64,000 nucleotides of DNA from Corynebacterium choanae (GTDB lineage: Bacteria > Actinomycetota > Actinomycetes > Mycobacteriales > Mycobacteriaceae). The position numbers and the translations under genes are program-made. A model generated the notes under the pieces. That model searched no databases and was not told where the DNA came from. It was given only the letters and a program-made list of their open reading frames with translations. This document shows, piece after piece, positions 55,507 through 64,000 of the stretch (positions within the stretch are counted from its first letter, which is position 1; the number at the start of each line of letters is the position of its first letter). Location: NCBI RefSeq assembly GCF_003813965.1, contig NZ_CP033896.1:434001-498000 (forward strand). Reading direction: 5' to 3'.

Positions 55507-56400
55507 ATGCGTGCTGAACTGTCAGACTATACCCATCTCACCGCCGGTAAAGTCCGGGAAATCTACGAGATAGACGACGATACGTTACTGATGGTGGCGT
55601 CTGACCGGATCTCGGCCTACGATCACGTGCTCGACACTGAGATTCCCGACAAAGGACGCATTCTCACTGCGATGAGCTGCTACTACTTTGATCAGCTCGA
55701 CTTTCCAAACCATCTCGCAGGCGCGGCGGATGATCCCCGTATCCCGGAGGAAGTATTAGGGCGTGCCCTGCTCACCCATCGGCTGTCGATGATTCCGTTT
55801 GAGTGTGTAGCCCGCGGCTATCTCACCGGCAGTGCTCTGGCCGAATATCGCGAAACAGGCAAAGTGTGTGGCATTACGCTTCCCGCAGGATTAACCGAAT
55901 CTTCCCGGCTACCGGAACCCATCTTCACTCCGGCTACGAAAGCCGATATCGGTGACCATGATGAAAACGTCACCTTTGAGCAGGTTGTCGAAGTACTCGG
56001 CCAGGATCGGGCGGAAGAACTCCGGGATGCAACCTTGTCGCTGTACACAGCTGCCGCAGAGATGGCGCTTGCCCACGGGCTGATTTTGGCTGACACCAAA
56101 TTCGAATTCGGCCTGGATAAAGCCGGCCATATGCTACTTGCCGATGAGGTACTCACCCCTGACTCGTCCCGCTACTGGCCACTGCGGGACTATAAGGAAG
56201 GCCAAATTCAGCCATCCTTCGACAAGCAATATGTGCGTGACTGGTTGACCTCCCCAAAGTCCGGGTGGGATAAACGCTCCAACACTCAACCCCCTGAGCT
56301 GCCCGGCTCGGTGGTGGAAGCTACCCGGCAACGCTATATCGAAGCCTACGAGCAGGTTTCGGGGCGCAAGTTTAGCGACTGGATCGGCTGCTGCGTGTAG
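55507..56400 (+). CDS. purC: SAICAR synthetase
   Basis: A 297-residue enzyme that condenses CAIR with aspartate in purine synthesis. The protein opens with [17 protein letters not shown] and continues with the [11 protein letters not shown] motif; DTKFEFG and the [10 protein letters not shown] segment follow. The ATG at 55507 gives [11 protein letters not shown]; 29 codons upstream are non-family. It is transcribed divergently from the secreted protein. Confidence 0.97.
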   Translation: MRAELSDYTHLTAGKVREIYEIDDDTLLMVASDRISAYDHVLDTEIPDKGRILTAMSCYYFDQLDFPNHLAGAADDPRIPEEVLGRALLTHRLSMIPFECVARGYLTGSALAEYRETGKVCGITLPAGLTESSRLPEPIFTPATKADIGDHDENVTFEQVVEVLGQDRAEELRDATLSLYTAAAEMALAHGLILADTKFEFGLDKAGHMLLADEVLTPDSSRYWPLRDYKEGQIQPSFDKQYVRDWLTSPKSGWDKRSNTQPPELPGSVVEATRQRYIEAYEQVSGRKFSDWIGCCV

Positions 56401-56514
56401 CTTCCCGGCCTGTTGTCGGGCGAGCATGCCGCATGCTGGTGGTGCCGACGCAGAGGTGTGAAATTGCTACCAAAGTAGCGCATTGTTTCTTGCCGGTGCG
56501 TAGGGTTTTTCACT

Positions 56515-57036
56515 ATGAGTGAACTTGCCGACAACATCTTCGACACCACTGTCACCACCATCGACGGGGACGTATTCACAGTCGGGAATTATGAAGGCCA
56601 TGTGCTGCTGCTGGTTATTGTCGACCCGGACAGTGACCGGCTAGCGCAGCTTGCCGAACTTCAGGAAGTATTCGACGAGTTTTATATGCGTGGCTTTTTC
56701 TGTGTTGCAGTAGTCACCGAAGATTTCGCGACCAGCCCGCATTCAGCGGAAGATATCGCCAACACGTTACGTGACGACTATGGGGTGACCTTCCCAATCG
56801 TTGGACCAATTCCAGTCACCGGAGAGCAGCAAGCTGAGCTTATCTCTGTGCTGTTAGCAGCGGTAAATGACGCCGACGAGGATGCGGTAATCATGGGGCG
56901 CGGACCTATTGCTGGTGGTTTTGAAAAATTCCTTATTGACCCGGAAGGGGCGGTGATTGGCCGTTTCCCAGCCCGGATGGAACCATCGGCACACACCATT
57001 GTGGATCTCATCGACTCGCAGGTGCCAGTGCAGTAA
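56515..57036 (+). CDS. Glutathione-peroxidase-like protein lacking catalytic residues
   Basis: A 173-residue thioredoxin-fold protein. The outline follows glutathione peroxidases: the opening FDTTVTTIDGDVFTVGNYEG, a GVTFPIVGPIPVTGE segment and FEKFLIDPEGAVIGRF. The family's active-site stretch (N-V-A-S-x-C-G) is here VIVDPDSDRL, so Ser40 takes the place of the peroxidatic Cys. The usual Gln of the NQF motif and the W-N-F pair (here GGF) are missing too. It is thus most likely a pseudoenzyme. C. glutamicum has the mycothiol peroxidase Mpx in the pur region; this could be its diverged relative. Confidence 0.78.
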   Translation: MSELADNIFDTTVTTIDGDVFTVGNYEGHVLLLVIVDPDSDRLAQLAELQEVFDEFYMRGFFCVAVVTEDFATSPHSAEDIANTLRDDYGVTFPIVGPIPVTGEQQAELISVLLAAVNDADEDAVIMGRGPIAGGFEKFLIDPEGAVIGRFPARMEPSAHTIVDLIDSQVPVQ

Positions 57037-57734
57037 CCCGGGTAGGAAAAACAATCCCGGTAAGACACACGGTAGCGCCAGCGAGAAATAACCCAGTGAG
57101 CAACCACCTCTGGGCACCTCAGCGCACAGCTTGCGCAATAGTGCACATGGAACGCTTCACTGTTGCGGTCAGTGCAGCTAGTGAAATCGGCGTACAGACG
57201 ATCACCGGGGAAGGGGAGCGAGCAGGAGTGCCGCGACGGCCACGGTTGTCTTGCTGGGACGCGACTTACCAAGAGGGGTAATGAGGTGCTGGTGATGGCC
57301 AAACTGGCAGGTTATTGCAGCCCCATGTGTCCGATGCGGAAATGGGGTCGCGGCATCACGAGTTCTCCCACAATCAGGGGTGAAATTGGGGCAGTTGGGT
57401 GGAAGTTCTCACACGCAGACGGGGGCAAGTGTGGACATTGGTGCGGTAAGCTGGGGGCGCATGTGATCGATACTGTGTGAATACTGTGCAATTCACTGTG
57501 CTACATGCCAGCATCACTCCCCTCGAAAAACCTCTATACGCTGCGAATATCTTTCCTGCTAGAAGCAGCGTTTCTTCAGGGAGTGAAAGGATCAACGGGT
57601 TGTGTGCTCGTGGCCTTACTGCGCTGGAACAGAGTGGTATTTTGTGGTGGTATTCGCCGGTGACGATCCCGCGGTCAGCAAAATATTGCTGGCACAACTT
57701 GTAACTATTCACGTCGCATAGGGAGAGCCGCCAA
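57037..57734. other. Gap upstream of purS
   Basis: About 700 bases with no supported gene. A hairpin (ACGCTGC at 57538-57544 with GCAGCGT at 57565-57571, then TTCTT) might be an attenuator-like element in the purS leader. No promoter or PurR-type box was recognised. Confidence 0.5.
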
Positions 57735-57989
57735 GTGGCCCGTGTCGTAGTCAATGTGATGCCCAAAGAAGAAATCCTCGACCCGCAAGGCCAGGCAGTG
57801 CAACGTGCACTTGGCCGGATCGGTATCACCGGGGTCAACGATGTTCGCCAAGGTAAACGGTTTGTGATTGAAGCCGATGACTCGCTCACCGCCGAGCAGG
57901 TGCAGCATATGGCTGAAACCTTGCTGGCGAACACGGTTGTGGAAGATTTTGAGATTGTTGACGTTGCAGTGGAAGGTGGCAAAGCGTGA
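57735..57989 (+). CDS. purS: FGAM synthase subunit PurS
   Basis: An 84-residue subunit that assembles PurQ and PurL into active formylglycinamidine ribonucleotide synthase. It has the PurS opening ([18 protein letters not shown]) and normal length. It starts at a GTG, and its stop overlaps the purQ start by four bases (GTGA). Confidence 0.95.
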   Translation: MARVVVNVMPKEEILDPQGQAVQRALGRIGITGVNDVRQGKRFVIEADDSLTAEQVQHMAETLLANTVVEDFEIVDVAVEGGKA

Positions 57990-58663
57990 GCGCCACAATT
58001 GGGGTTGTAACCTTTCCTGGCACGTTAGATGACGGTGATGCCCGACGTGCAGTGAAGCTAGGCGGGGCTACTGCGAAAGCATTATGGCATGCCGATCAGG
58101 ATCTCAGCGGGGTTGATGCTGTGATTATTCCGGGCGGGTTTTCCTACGGGGATTACCTTCGCTCGGGGGCAATTAGTGCACTGGCGCCGATGATGACTGC
58201 TGTTGTGGAAGCAGCCGGTAAGGGTATGCCAGTGTTGGGGATCTGTAACGGGTTCCAGATTTTGACCGAAGCAGGCTTGTTGCCGGGTGTGCTTACCCGG
58301 AATCAAGGCCTGCATTTTCATTGTGTGGATACCTATCTCACCGTGGAACAAGCTGACACTGCTTGGACTTCCCAGTTCACTGCCGGGGAGAACATACTTG
58401 TTCCTGCGAAACATGGTGAGGGGCGCTTCCAAGCTTCCCCGGAAACAGTGGCGATGCTGGAAGATGAAGGCCGGGTAGTGTTCCGCTACACCGATAACTT
58501 CAACGGTTCCATCAATGCAATTGCCGGGGTGTGTAGTGAAAATCGCCGCATTGTGGGGTTGATGCCCCACCCAGAGCATGCGATTGAACAGCTCACCGGC
58601 CCTTCCACTGACGGGTTGAAGCTGATTGCTTCGGTGACGCAATCACTGCTGGAAACAGCGTAA
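57986..58663 (+). CDS. purQ: FGAM synthase glutaminase subunit PurQ
   Basis: A 225-residue class I glutamine amidotransferase delivering ammonia to PurL. The nucleophile Cys lies in [10 protein letters not shown], and [10 protein letters not shown] holds the catalytic His. The N-terminus [19 protein letters not shown] is typical. The GTG at 57986 overlaps purS, indicating coupling. Confidence 0.97.
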   Translation: MSATIGVVTFPGTLDDGDARRAVKLGGATAKALWHADQDLSGVDAVIIPGGFSYGDYLRSGAISALAPMMTAVVEAAGKGMPVLGICNGFQILTEAGLLPGVLTRNQGLHFHCVDTYLTVEQADTAWTSQFTAGENILVPAKHGEGRFQASPETVAMLEDEGRVVFRYTDNFNGSINAIAGVCSENRRIVGLMPHPEHAIEQLTGPSTDGLKLIASVTQSLLETA

Positions 58664-59039
58664 CAGCAGCGCTTTCCCCATGCTGTGCTGGTGACCCTGG
58701 AACACAACCCTATGTTGGCAGCTGGTGCCGCAGATGGCGTGCCCTAAGGTTGGGTGCAACCCAGCTCGCCCGCCGGTGTGAGTGTCCAATGCTTACAGCA
58801 GGCGTGTTCCCTGGTGTGCAGGTTGCTCTTCCTGTCCTCGCGGTGACCTACATTGTGGGGCGGGAAATTACTGCACACGCCAGTATGCGCTGTGGGGTGT
58901 TCACAATTGTTGCGCTTAACTCCTTTTTCTGTTGTTTTCGTCGTTCATTCACACTTTTTCTCGTTTTTCGTTTCTCGTTTCTTCTTTTTCTTCTCGTTTT
59001 CGTTTCCTCCTACTTCGCGGATCAAGGACGTCGACACCT
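58664..59039. other. Pyrimidine-rich leader of purL
   Basis: The stretch 58919-59008 is nearly all T and C on the plus strand (many TTTTC runs) and lies just before purL, separated from purQ by 376 bases. AAGGA precedes purL. It could be an A-rich/T-rich promoter tract or an unstructured leader acting in RNA stability. No gene is supported. Confidence 0.55.
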
Positions 59040-61388
59040 ATGGCCGAGCACACTTCCCATTTTCAAGACACTGTCGCTGATGCGACCGCAAACCCTGACC
59101 AGTCCCAGCCGTACGCATCGCTGGGCTTGAAAGACGATGAATACGCCCGGATCAAAGAGATCCTTGGCCGCCGCCCCACCGATGCGGAACTCGCCATGTA
59201 TTCGGTGATGTGGTCGGAGCACTGCTCCTATAAGTCCTCGAAGGTGCATCTGCGCTACTTTGGGGAAACCACGACCGAAGAGATGAACTCCAAGATTTTG
59301 GCCGGTATCGGCGAAAACGCTGGCGTTGTCGATGTTGGTGACGGGTGGGCGGTTACCTTCCGCGTCGAATCCCACAATCACCCTTCCTATGTGGAGCCAC
59401 ACCAGGGTGCGGCCACCGGTGTGGGCGGTATTGTGCGGGACATTATGGCGATGGGGGCGCGCCCTATTGCGGTGATGGATCAGCTGCGGTTTGGTCCAGC
59501 CGACGCGCCCGATACGCAGCGGGTGCTTCCCGGTGTCGTTGATGGTGTTGGCGGCTACGGCAACTGTTTGGGGCTGCCGAATATCGGTGGGGAAACAGTT
59601 TTCGACGACTGCTATGCGGGCAATCCGCTGGTCAATGCGCTGTGTGTGGGCAAGCTGAAGAAGGAAGACCTGAAACTGGCGTTCGCCTCAGGGCTGGGCA
59701 ATAAGGTGATGCTCTTTGGCGCCCGTACCGGTCTTGACGGCATCGGCGGGGTGAGTGTGCTTGCCTCAGACAGTTTCGAAGCAGGGGCGGAACGCAAACT
59801 TCCTGCTGTGCAGGTTGGCGATCCGTTTGCGGAGAAAGTCCTTATCGAATGCTGCCTTGAGCTGTACCAAGCTGGGGTAGTTGTTGGTATTCAAGACTTA
59901 GGTGGTGCAGGGCTTTCCTGTGCAACCAGTGAACTGGCTGCCGCCGGTGACGGTGGTATGCAGGTTAATCTTGACCGGGTGCCGCTGCGGGCCAAGAACA
60001 TGACTGCCGCAGAGATTCTCTCCTCTGAATCCCAGGAGCGGATGTGTGCAGTGGTGCGCCCAGCAGATGTCGAAAAGTTCCAGGCTATTTGTGCCCACTG
60101 GGATGTGACCTGTGCAGAGATCGGGGAGGTCACCGACGGTGACCATCTCATCATCACCCATCATGGCGAAGTGGTTGTTGATGCACCGGCGCACACGATC
60201 GCCCATCAAGGACCGGTATATGACCGTCCCTATACTCGCCCCGACTGGCAGTCGGAGATCCAGCAGCAGCGGGAACTTCCTCTCCCGCAAGACAGTGACG
60301 CTATCCGTGAGCTGATCTTGACCATGACCGCTTCGCCGGCGCTGTGTTCGCGGGAATTTATCACCAACCAATACGACCGTTATGTGCTTGGCAACACAGT
60401 GTTGGCGAAAGACGCTGATGCTGGGGTGCTGCGTATTGACGAAGACACCAACCGGGGTGTGGCAGTATCTGCGGACTGCTCGGGTCGCTATACGAAACTT
60501 GATCCGCGTACTGGTGCGCAGCTTGCATTGGCGGAAGCGTTCCGTAACGTTGCGGTCACCGGGGCAACCCCTGTGGCGGTAACGAACTGTCTCAACTTTG
60601 GTTCTCCGGAAGATCCGGCGGTGATGTGGCAGTTTAGGGAAGCAGTCCGCGGTCTGGCGGATGGCTGCGCGGAGCTTGCTATTCCAGTTTCCGGCGGGAA
60701 TGTGTCCTTCTATAACCAAACCGGCGACCAAGCTATTCACCCCACCCCGGTGGTTGGTGTGCTTGGGGTGATCAGCGATGTGCGCCGCCGCATCGGCCAC
60801 ACCCTTGGTACTGTCGACCAGCCGGAAGAACTCTTCCTGTTGGGCACCACCTGCCAAGAATTTGGCGGTTCGATCCTGCAGCAGGTGATGCAAGATGGGG
60901 AACTTTCCGGTTTGCCGCCACAAGTCGACTTTGCTGCGGAACAGGCGTTGCAGGCATTGCTCAGTGCACAAACCGAAGCTGAGACACCAGTGATCACCGC
61001 CGCCCATGATTTGTCTGAAGGTGGCCTGGGGCAAGCCCTCGTCGAGATGGCTATCACCGCCCGGGGTGGCCATGTGGGTGTCACTGTTGATCTGCGCGGG
61101 GTTCATCCCGATGCGGTGACCGCCCTCTACTCGGAGTCCGCTGGCCGGGCAGTGGTGGCCACCACTGCCGCACATGCTGGCAAACTCCAAGAACTCGCCG
61201 ATGCACACGGAGTGCCATGTGTTCGCTTGGGCACGACGGGTGCTGCCGGGAACCTGGCGCAACTTGTCATCACCGACGGCCACGATCTGCACATTGAGAT
61301 TCCTGTGCAGGAATTGGCGGATGCCTGGTACGGCACCCTGCCTGACCTGTTCGGTCATGCCGTGGGGGCAAACTCTGTCGTGGAGTAA
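59040..61388 (+). CDS. purL: FGAM synthase large subunit PurL
   Basis: A 782-residue small-type PurL that makes formylglycinamidine ribonucleotide with PurQ and Pur[13 protein letters not shown] and the [21 protein letters not shown] motif are present, as is the C-terminal half ([10 protein letters not shown] and [14 protein letters not shown]). The ATG at 59040 gives MAEHTSHFQ; the frame upstream runs through the pyrimidine tract and is not supported. A strong terminator follows. Confidence 0.97.
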   Translation: MAEHTSHFQDTVADATANPDQSQPYASLGLKDDEYARIKEILGRRPTDAELAMYSVMWSEHCSYKSSKVHLRYFGETTTEEMNSKILAGIGENAGVVDVGDGWAVTFRVESHNHPSYVEPHQGAATGVGGIVRDIMAMGARPIAVMDQLRFGPADAPDTQRVLPGVVDGVGGYGNCLGLPNIGGETVFDDCYAGNPLVNALCVGKLKKEDLKLAFASGLGNKVMLFGARTGLDGIGGVSVLASDSFEAGAERKLPAVQVGDPFAEKVLIECCLELYQAGVVVGIQDLGGAGLSCATSELAAAGDGGMQVNLDRVPLRAKNMTAAEILSSESQERMCAVVRPADVEKFQAICAHWDVTCAEIGEVTDGDHLIITHHGEVVVDAPAHTIAHQGPVYDRPYTRPDWQSEIQQQRELPLPQDSDAIRELILTMTASPALCSREFITNQYDRYVLGNTVLAKDADAGVLRIDEDTNRGVAVSADCSGRYTKLDPRTGAQLALAEAFRNVAVTGATPVAVTNCLNFGSPEDPAVMWQFREAVRGLADGCAELAIPVSGGNVSFYNQTGDQAIHPTPVVGVLGVISDVRRRIGHTLGTVDQPEELFLLGTTCQEFGGSILQQVMQDGELSGLPPQVDFAAEQALQALLSAQTEAETPVITAAHDLSEGGLGQALVEMAITARGGHVGVTVDLRGVHPDAVTALYSESAGRAVVATTAAHAGKLQELADAHGVPCVRLGTTGAAGNLAQLVITDGHDLHIEIPVQELADAWYGTLPDLFGHAVGANSVVE

Positions 61389-61728
61389 TTGATTACCGCT
61401 GGGCTGCCTCGGACACCACCTGGGTGTTGGAGGCAGCCTTTCTTATTTCCACTTCTACAAGCCTGCAAATACTTGATACCTACGAAAAACGGTGGTGCTG
61501 CGATATCACCCGGTGGGGGGCAATGCACCGATACCTGCCACTAGTCGAAGCTTCACCACCATGTCTCGCTGAACCGCTACTCCCCGTTGCACACCGTCGA
61601 ATCGTCCAGCCGGCCTTGGTTCGTAGCTGTGGGGAACCTGCCCCACCGGCGTATGGATCCGCGGCACTGTTTCCTCAAGAACTGCACGACAACATGGTCA
61701 GATTGCAGGGTGCTGCTAGATTAGTGCC
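61389..61728. other. Gap between purL and DUF2254 gene
   Basis: 340 bases; apart from the purL terminator nothing distinctive is seen. Open frames have no signature. Confidence 0.5.
61402..61450 (+). terminator. Terminator after purL
   Basis: GGCTGCCTC (61402-61410) pairs with GAGGCAGCC (61430-61438), with an inner ACACC/GGTGT stem, and TTTCTTATTT follows. It lies 13 bases after the purL stop. Confidence 0.88.
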
Positions 61729-63024
61729 ATGCTTAAGGCCATTCGGCGCGTCGACTCCATTGTCGATCAATTCTGGTTCATTCCCGCAGTCATGTCGATC
61801 ATCGCCGCACTGCTTGCGTATCTGCTGATCTGGCTGGAGCAATCTTTCGGTGTGCCGAGCTGGCTGAGTTTCATCTACCAGGGCGGGGAATCCGGTGCCC
61901 GGTCGCTCCTGAGCTCAATGACATCAATGTCGATCGGGGTTGCTGGCACCACGTTCTCTATCACGATTGCCGCCCTGTCCTCGGTGATCTCCTCAATGGG
62001 GCCGCGCCTGCTGCACTCCTTTGTGCGCGACCGGGGCATCCAAACCACCTTAGGTGTCTTCGTTGCCACCTTTGTGTTCTCCCTTTCATCACTGCGAGCC
62101 ATCTCCGCCGGGGAGAACGGGGCGGTGTTTGTCCCACACTACAACGTCACCGTCTCCATGGGATTCGCTGCCCTGTGCGTGGGATTTCTGGTCTACTACA
62201 TCGCTCACATGGCCATGTCGATCTCGATGAGCAGAAACGTGTATCTGCTCACCGCCGACACCAAACAAGCCTTCGACAAAGCAACAGAAGAAGCCGCCGA
62301 TGAACACACTATGCCAACAGTCGACAAGACCCTGTTTAGCGGTGCTGAAGCACTAACCCTGGATCAATCCGGCTATGTGCAGGCAATCGACTATGCGGGA
62401 CTCGCGGAATACGCCGCCAAGCATGACCTGGTCATCAAACTGGACATCAAACCAGGCGATTTCATTGTGCGGGGGCAACGCATCGGGAAAACAACAGCCC
62501 TCATCGACCCTGATGTCCTGCACAACATGGTGTTCGTCGGCGACACTGCTGATCCGGAACATGACGTCACCTATGCGGTACGGCAAACCGTGGAGGTCGC
62601 AGTCCGCGCGTTAAGCCCTGGCACGAATGACCCCTACACAGCAACCGATGTGATCCGTCGGCTCTCCCAGATCCTCGCCGAGTTGAAAGACCGTCAACTC
62701 CCCAGCGGTATTGTGACCATTGACGGTGAAGTGCGTCTCGTGCACGACGTGGTCACCTTCGATGAACTTGTCGACACGATGTTTTCTGATATTCGCCGGC
62801 ATGCTGCCGGCACTGTCGTGGTCTACACCACCCTGCTGGAGCAGTTCGTTGCCTTACAACACGTCATCACTGATCCGCTGCGGGTCGGACTGTTGCATGC
62901 CCACGGTGAGGCGGTGTATGCCGACGCGAAACGGCTCGTCGACAACGACAAGGATATGCAAGTCATCGAATCGGCCTACCGAAAGTTTAAGACCGTCAAT
63001 GCGGTCACCGGACAGGCAGTGTAG
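61729..63024 (+). CDS. DUF2254 membrane protein
   Basis: A 431-residue protein with four N-terminal helices (about 15-165) and a cytoplasmic part (about 170-431). The membrane segment has the DUF2254 pattern AGTTFSITIAALSSVISSMGPRLL. The soluble part contains VRALSPGTNDPYTATDVIRRL, also typical of the family. The function is unknown. The ATG at 61729 gives MLKAIRRVDS, an ordinary start; no operon partner is evident. Confidence 0.87.
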   Translation: MLKAIRRVDSIVDQFWFIPAVMSIIAALLAYLLIWLEQSFGVPSWLSFIYQGGESGARSLLSSMTSMSIGVAGTTFSITIAALSSVISSMGPRLLHSFVRDRGIQTTLGVFVATFVFSLSSLRAISAGENGAVFVPHYNVTVSMGFAALCVGFLVYYIAHMAMSISMSRNVYLLTADTKQAFDKATEEAADEHTMPTVDKTLFSGAEALTLDQSGYVQAIDYAGLAEYAAKHDLVIKLDIKPGDFIVRGQRIGKTTALIDPDVLHNMVFVGDTADPEHDVTYAVRQTVEVAVRALSPGTNDPYTATDVIRRLSQILAELKDRQLPSGIVTIDGEVRLVHDVVTFDELVDTMFSDIRRHAAGTVVVYTTLLEQFVALQHVITDPLRVGLLHAHGEAVYADAKRLVDNDKDMQVIESAYRKFKTVNAVTGQAV

Positions 63025-63179
63025 CGTTCATGTTTGCGTAATCTTTTACAGTGTGACGCCAACGGATAGTTTGTTGGTGGGGAAGTGGAGGTAGCGAGCT
63101 ACTTTCCGGTCACCAAGGAGAGCTGAAAGAAGGAACCTCTCAGTGCGCGGCGAAAGTAAATAGAATTTTCGTTGGCGCC

Positions 63180-63208
63180 TTGCGATATCCTGTCGCGGCT
63201 GTTACGAT
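63180..63208 (+). promoter_or_regulatory. Sigma70-type promoter of a small RNA
   Basis: TTGCGA (63180-63185), a 17-base spacer and TACGAT (63203-63208) give a housekeeping-type promoter. Transcription should start at about 63215. Confidence 0.65.
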
Positions 63209-63214
63209 AGTTCT

Positions 63215-63297
63215 CGTCGAACCTCAATAAGTAATGGACTCGTTAGCCATTACGGAATTCTCCAGCCGGCGCCTTCGGGTGTCGGCTCTTTTTATTT
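63215..63297 (+). ncRNA. Candidate small RNA with its own terminator
   Basis: The predicted transcript of about 80 bases has a first hairpin (GTAATGG ... CCATTAC) and then a second stem (AGCCGGCGCC, 63264-63273, with GGTGTCGGCT, 63278-63287) with a TTCG tetraloop and two wobble pairs, followed by CTTTTTATTTT. The combination of a promoter, a short structured transcript and a T-rich terminator in a gene-poor region is the usual picture of a trans-acting small RNA. It has no known family that I recognise. Confidence 0.6.
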
Positions 63298-63571
63298 TCT
63301 AGGGAGCAAGGCGGTCTGGTGGGTTAAGGGACAAAATGTGTGTCTGGGGGTGGTTGCAGCTTCCCTTTTATTCGCCCTTTTTCACTTTGGCAGAGCGTTT
63401 CCCTCACAGTCGATATGATTGCCGCCCAATAGAGAACGTCCCCGTGTCGCGATTTGCTGGGTTGCTTGACACTGGGGTGCGGATCGAAACATTCGCGGAT
63501 ACCAGCGGGTCTGTGAGGGCCGGTGTGTAGGTGAAGCCGTTGTTCTTGGTGGGCTAGTTTCAAGCACTGCA

Positions 63572-63835
63572 ATGGGGAAGGTTGGTATCCATAGGCGACA
63601 AGCAATCCGGACTTTTACCCTTGGGCGTCAACAGAGTCAAGGGTTTGGATTCACTTGGCGAGCATATATTTTGGTGTTGGTGCTGGTTGGGGTAGGGATT
63701 TCGGCCTTTCAGACACACTTTTTGACCCTAATCTCTCCCTTGTCGATAGTCGTCATTGGTCTGGCGATCGATGAACTGGGAGTTTCCTCATTTCATATTT
63801 TCGTCAAAGAGCCTCTCCTGAATCGCCTAATTTAG
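63572..63835 (+). CDS. Small hypothetical membrane ORF, possibly a gene remnant
   Basis: An 87-codon frame with two hydrophobic segments (about 30-48 and 50-68) and a short basic start. There is no ribosome site before the ATG at 63572. The ending (a hydrophobic helix, then VKEPLLNRL) very faintly recalls the C-terminus of P-type ATPases, so a broken gene is one possibility. It is listed with low confidence. Confidence 0.3.
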   Translation: MGKVGIHRRQAIRTFTLGRQQSQGFGFTWRAYILVLVLVGVGISAFQTHFLTLISPLSIVVIGLAIDELGVSSFHIFVKEPLLNRLI

Positions 63836-63943
63836 GGAGCTGCGAGCCCAATTCGTGTACCAACTACTGCATCTTTGTGATCTGTTCGAACGATTCATTG
63901 AAGTTGGTAAGCGTGTGCACAATCATTGCTACTGTGAGAACAG

Positions 63944-64000
63944 ATGACAAAACTTTTCCATTGCTGCGGTAACGGGGTAGGTGCCGCACCTCCTGAGGAG
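63944..64000 (+). CDS. Possible 5' end of a gene running off the window
   Basis: An ATG at 63944 opens a frame that stays open for 19 codons to the edge (MTKLFHCCGNGVG...). It has no clear ribosome site and too little sequence to judge. Confidence 0.2.
   Translation, partial: MTKLFHCCGNGVGAAPPEE

Larger units (their letters stand above)
63025..63571. other. Gene-poor right-end region
   Basis: No protein gene is supported. It contains the promoter-hairpin-terminator unit at 63180-63297. Base composition is lower in G+C than the rest of the window. Confidence 0.5.

Noticed and set aside
57096..57480. Overlapping plus-strand frames upstream of purS
   Set aside because: No motif, no ribosome site and mutually overlapping; non-coding.
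58932..59039. 36-codon N-terminal extension of PurL
   Set aside because: It would be translated from the pyrimidine tract, giving a Phe/Ser-rich sequence unlike PurL; the ATG at 59040 with AAGGA is preferred.

Overview
The window is G+C-rich actinobacterial chromosome and most likely comes from a Corynebacterium or a close relative. The order rlmB-cysS-ispF-ispD-carD-lpqE-radA is the conserved Mycobacterium/Corynebacterium block. It is followed by other corynebacterial landmarks: an IpsA-like LacI regulator near otsB, otsA and thrE; a pyruvate:quinone oxidoreductase (pqo) next to a PhoRS-like two-component system; and dispersed purine genes. No rRNA, CRISPR array, insertion sequence or phage gene was seen.

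Layout. 0.4-9.6 kb: a membrane protein, radA and lpqE on the minus strand, then carD, ispD, ispF, cysS and rlmB on the plus strand, closed by a strong terminator. 10-21.5 kb: a secreted cutinase-family protein, the LacI regulator, two tandem paralogous AAA15-like P-loop proteins (one with an intact Walker A, one without), then otsB, a small lipoprotein, otsA, a Lys/Ala-tailed histone-like protein and thrE. 21.9-28.8 kb: tRNA-Thr(TGT), a cytosine-deaminase-like amidohydrolase, pqo and phoR-phoS. 29-35 kb: a sugar ABC transporter (binding protein plus two permeases, no ATPase) with two perfect CGGAAACGTTTCCG operators, its LacI regulator and a DUF624 protein. 35-42.5 kb: pabAB, pabC, an M48 protease, two coupled alpha/beta hydrolases and a HIT protein. 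42.9-63 kb: purD, purB, purC and purS-purQ-purL, interleaved with treC plus a PTS IIABC permease, the ktrB-ktrA potassium system, a VTT/DedA-like protein, a secreted protein, a glutathione-peroxidase-like protein without its catalytic residues, and a DUF2254 protein. 63-64 kb: gene-poor, more A+T-rich, with a candidate small RNA.

How it works together. OtsA/OtsB make trehalose, while treC and the PTS permease appear to import trehalose as trehalose-6-phosphate and hydrolyse it, so both directions share one intermediate. The purine enzymes PurD, PurS/Q/L, PurC and PurB cover most steps from phosphoribosylamine to AMP. IspD/IspF belong to the MEP isoprenoid route and PabAB/PabC to folate.

The items most worth a second look are the AAA15-like pair inserted between the IpsA-like gene and otsB, the glutathione-peroxidase pseudoenzyme, the promoter-hairpin-terminator unit at 63180-63297, and several structured intergenic regions. 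All calls were made by eye from motifs and remembered family sequences; no database search was run.
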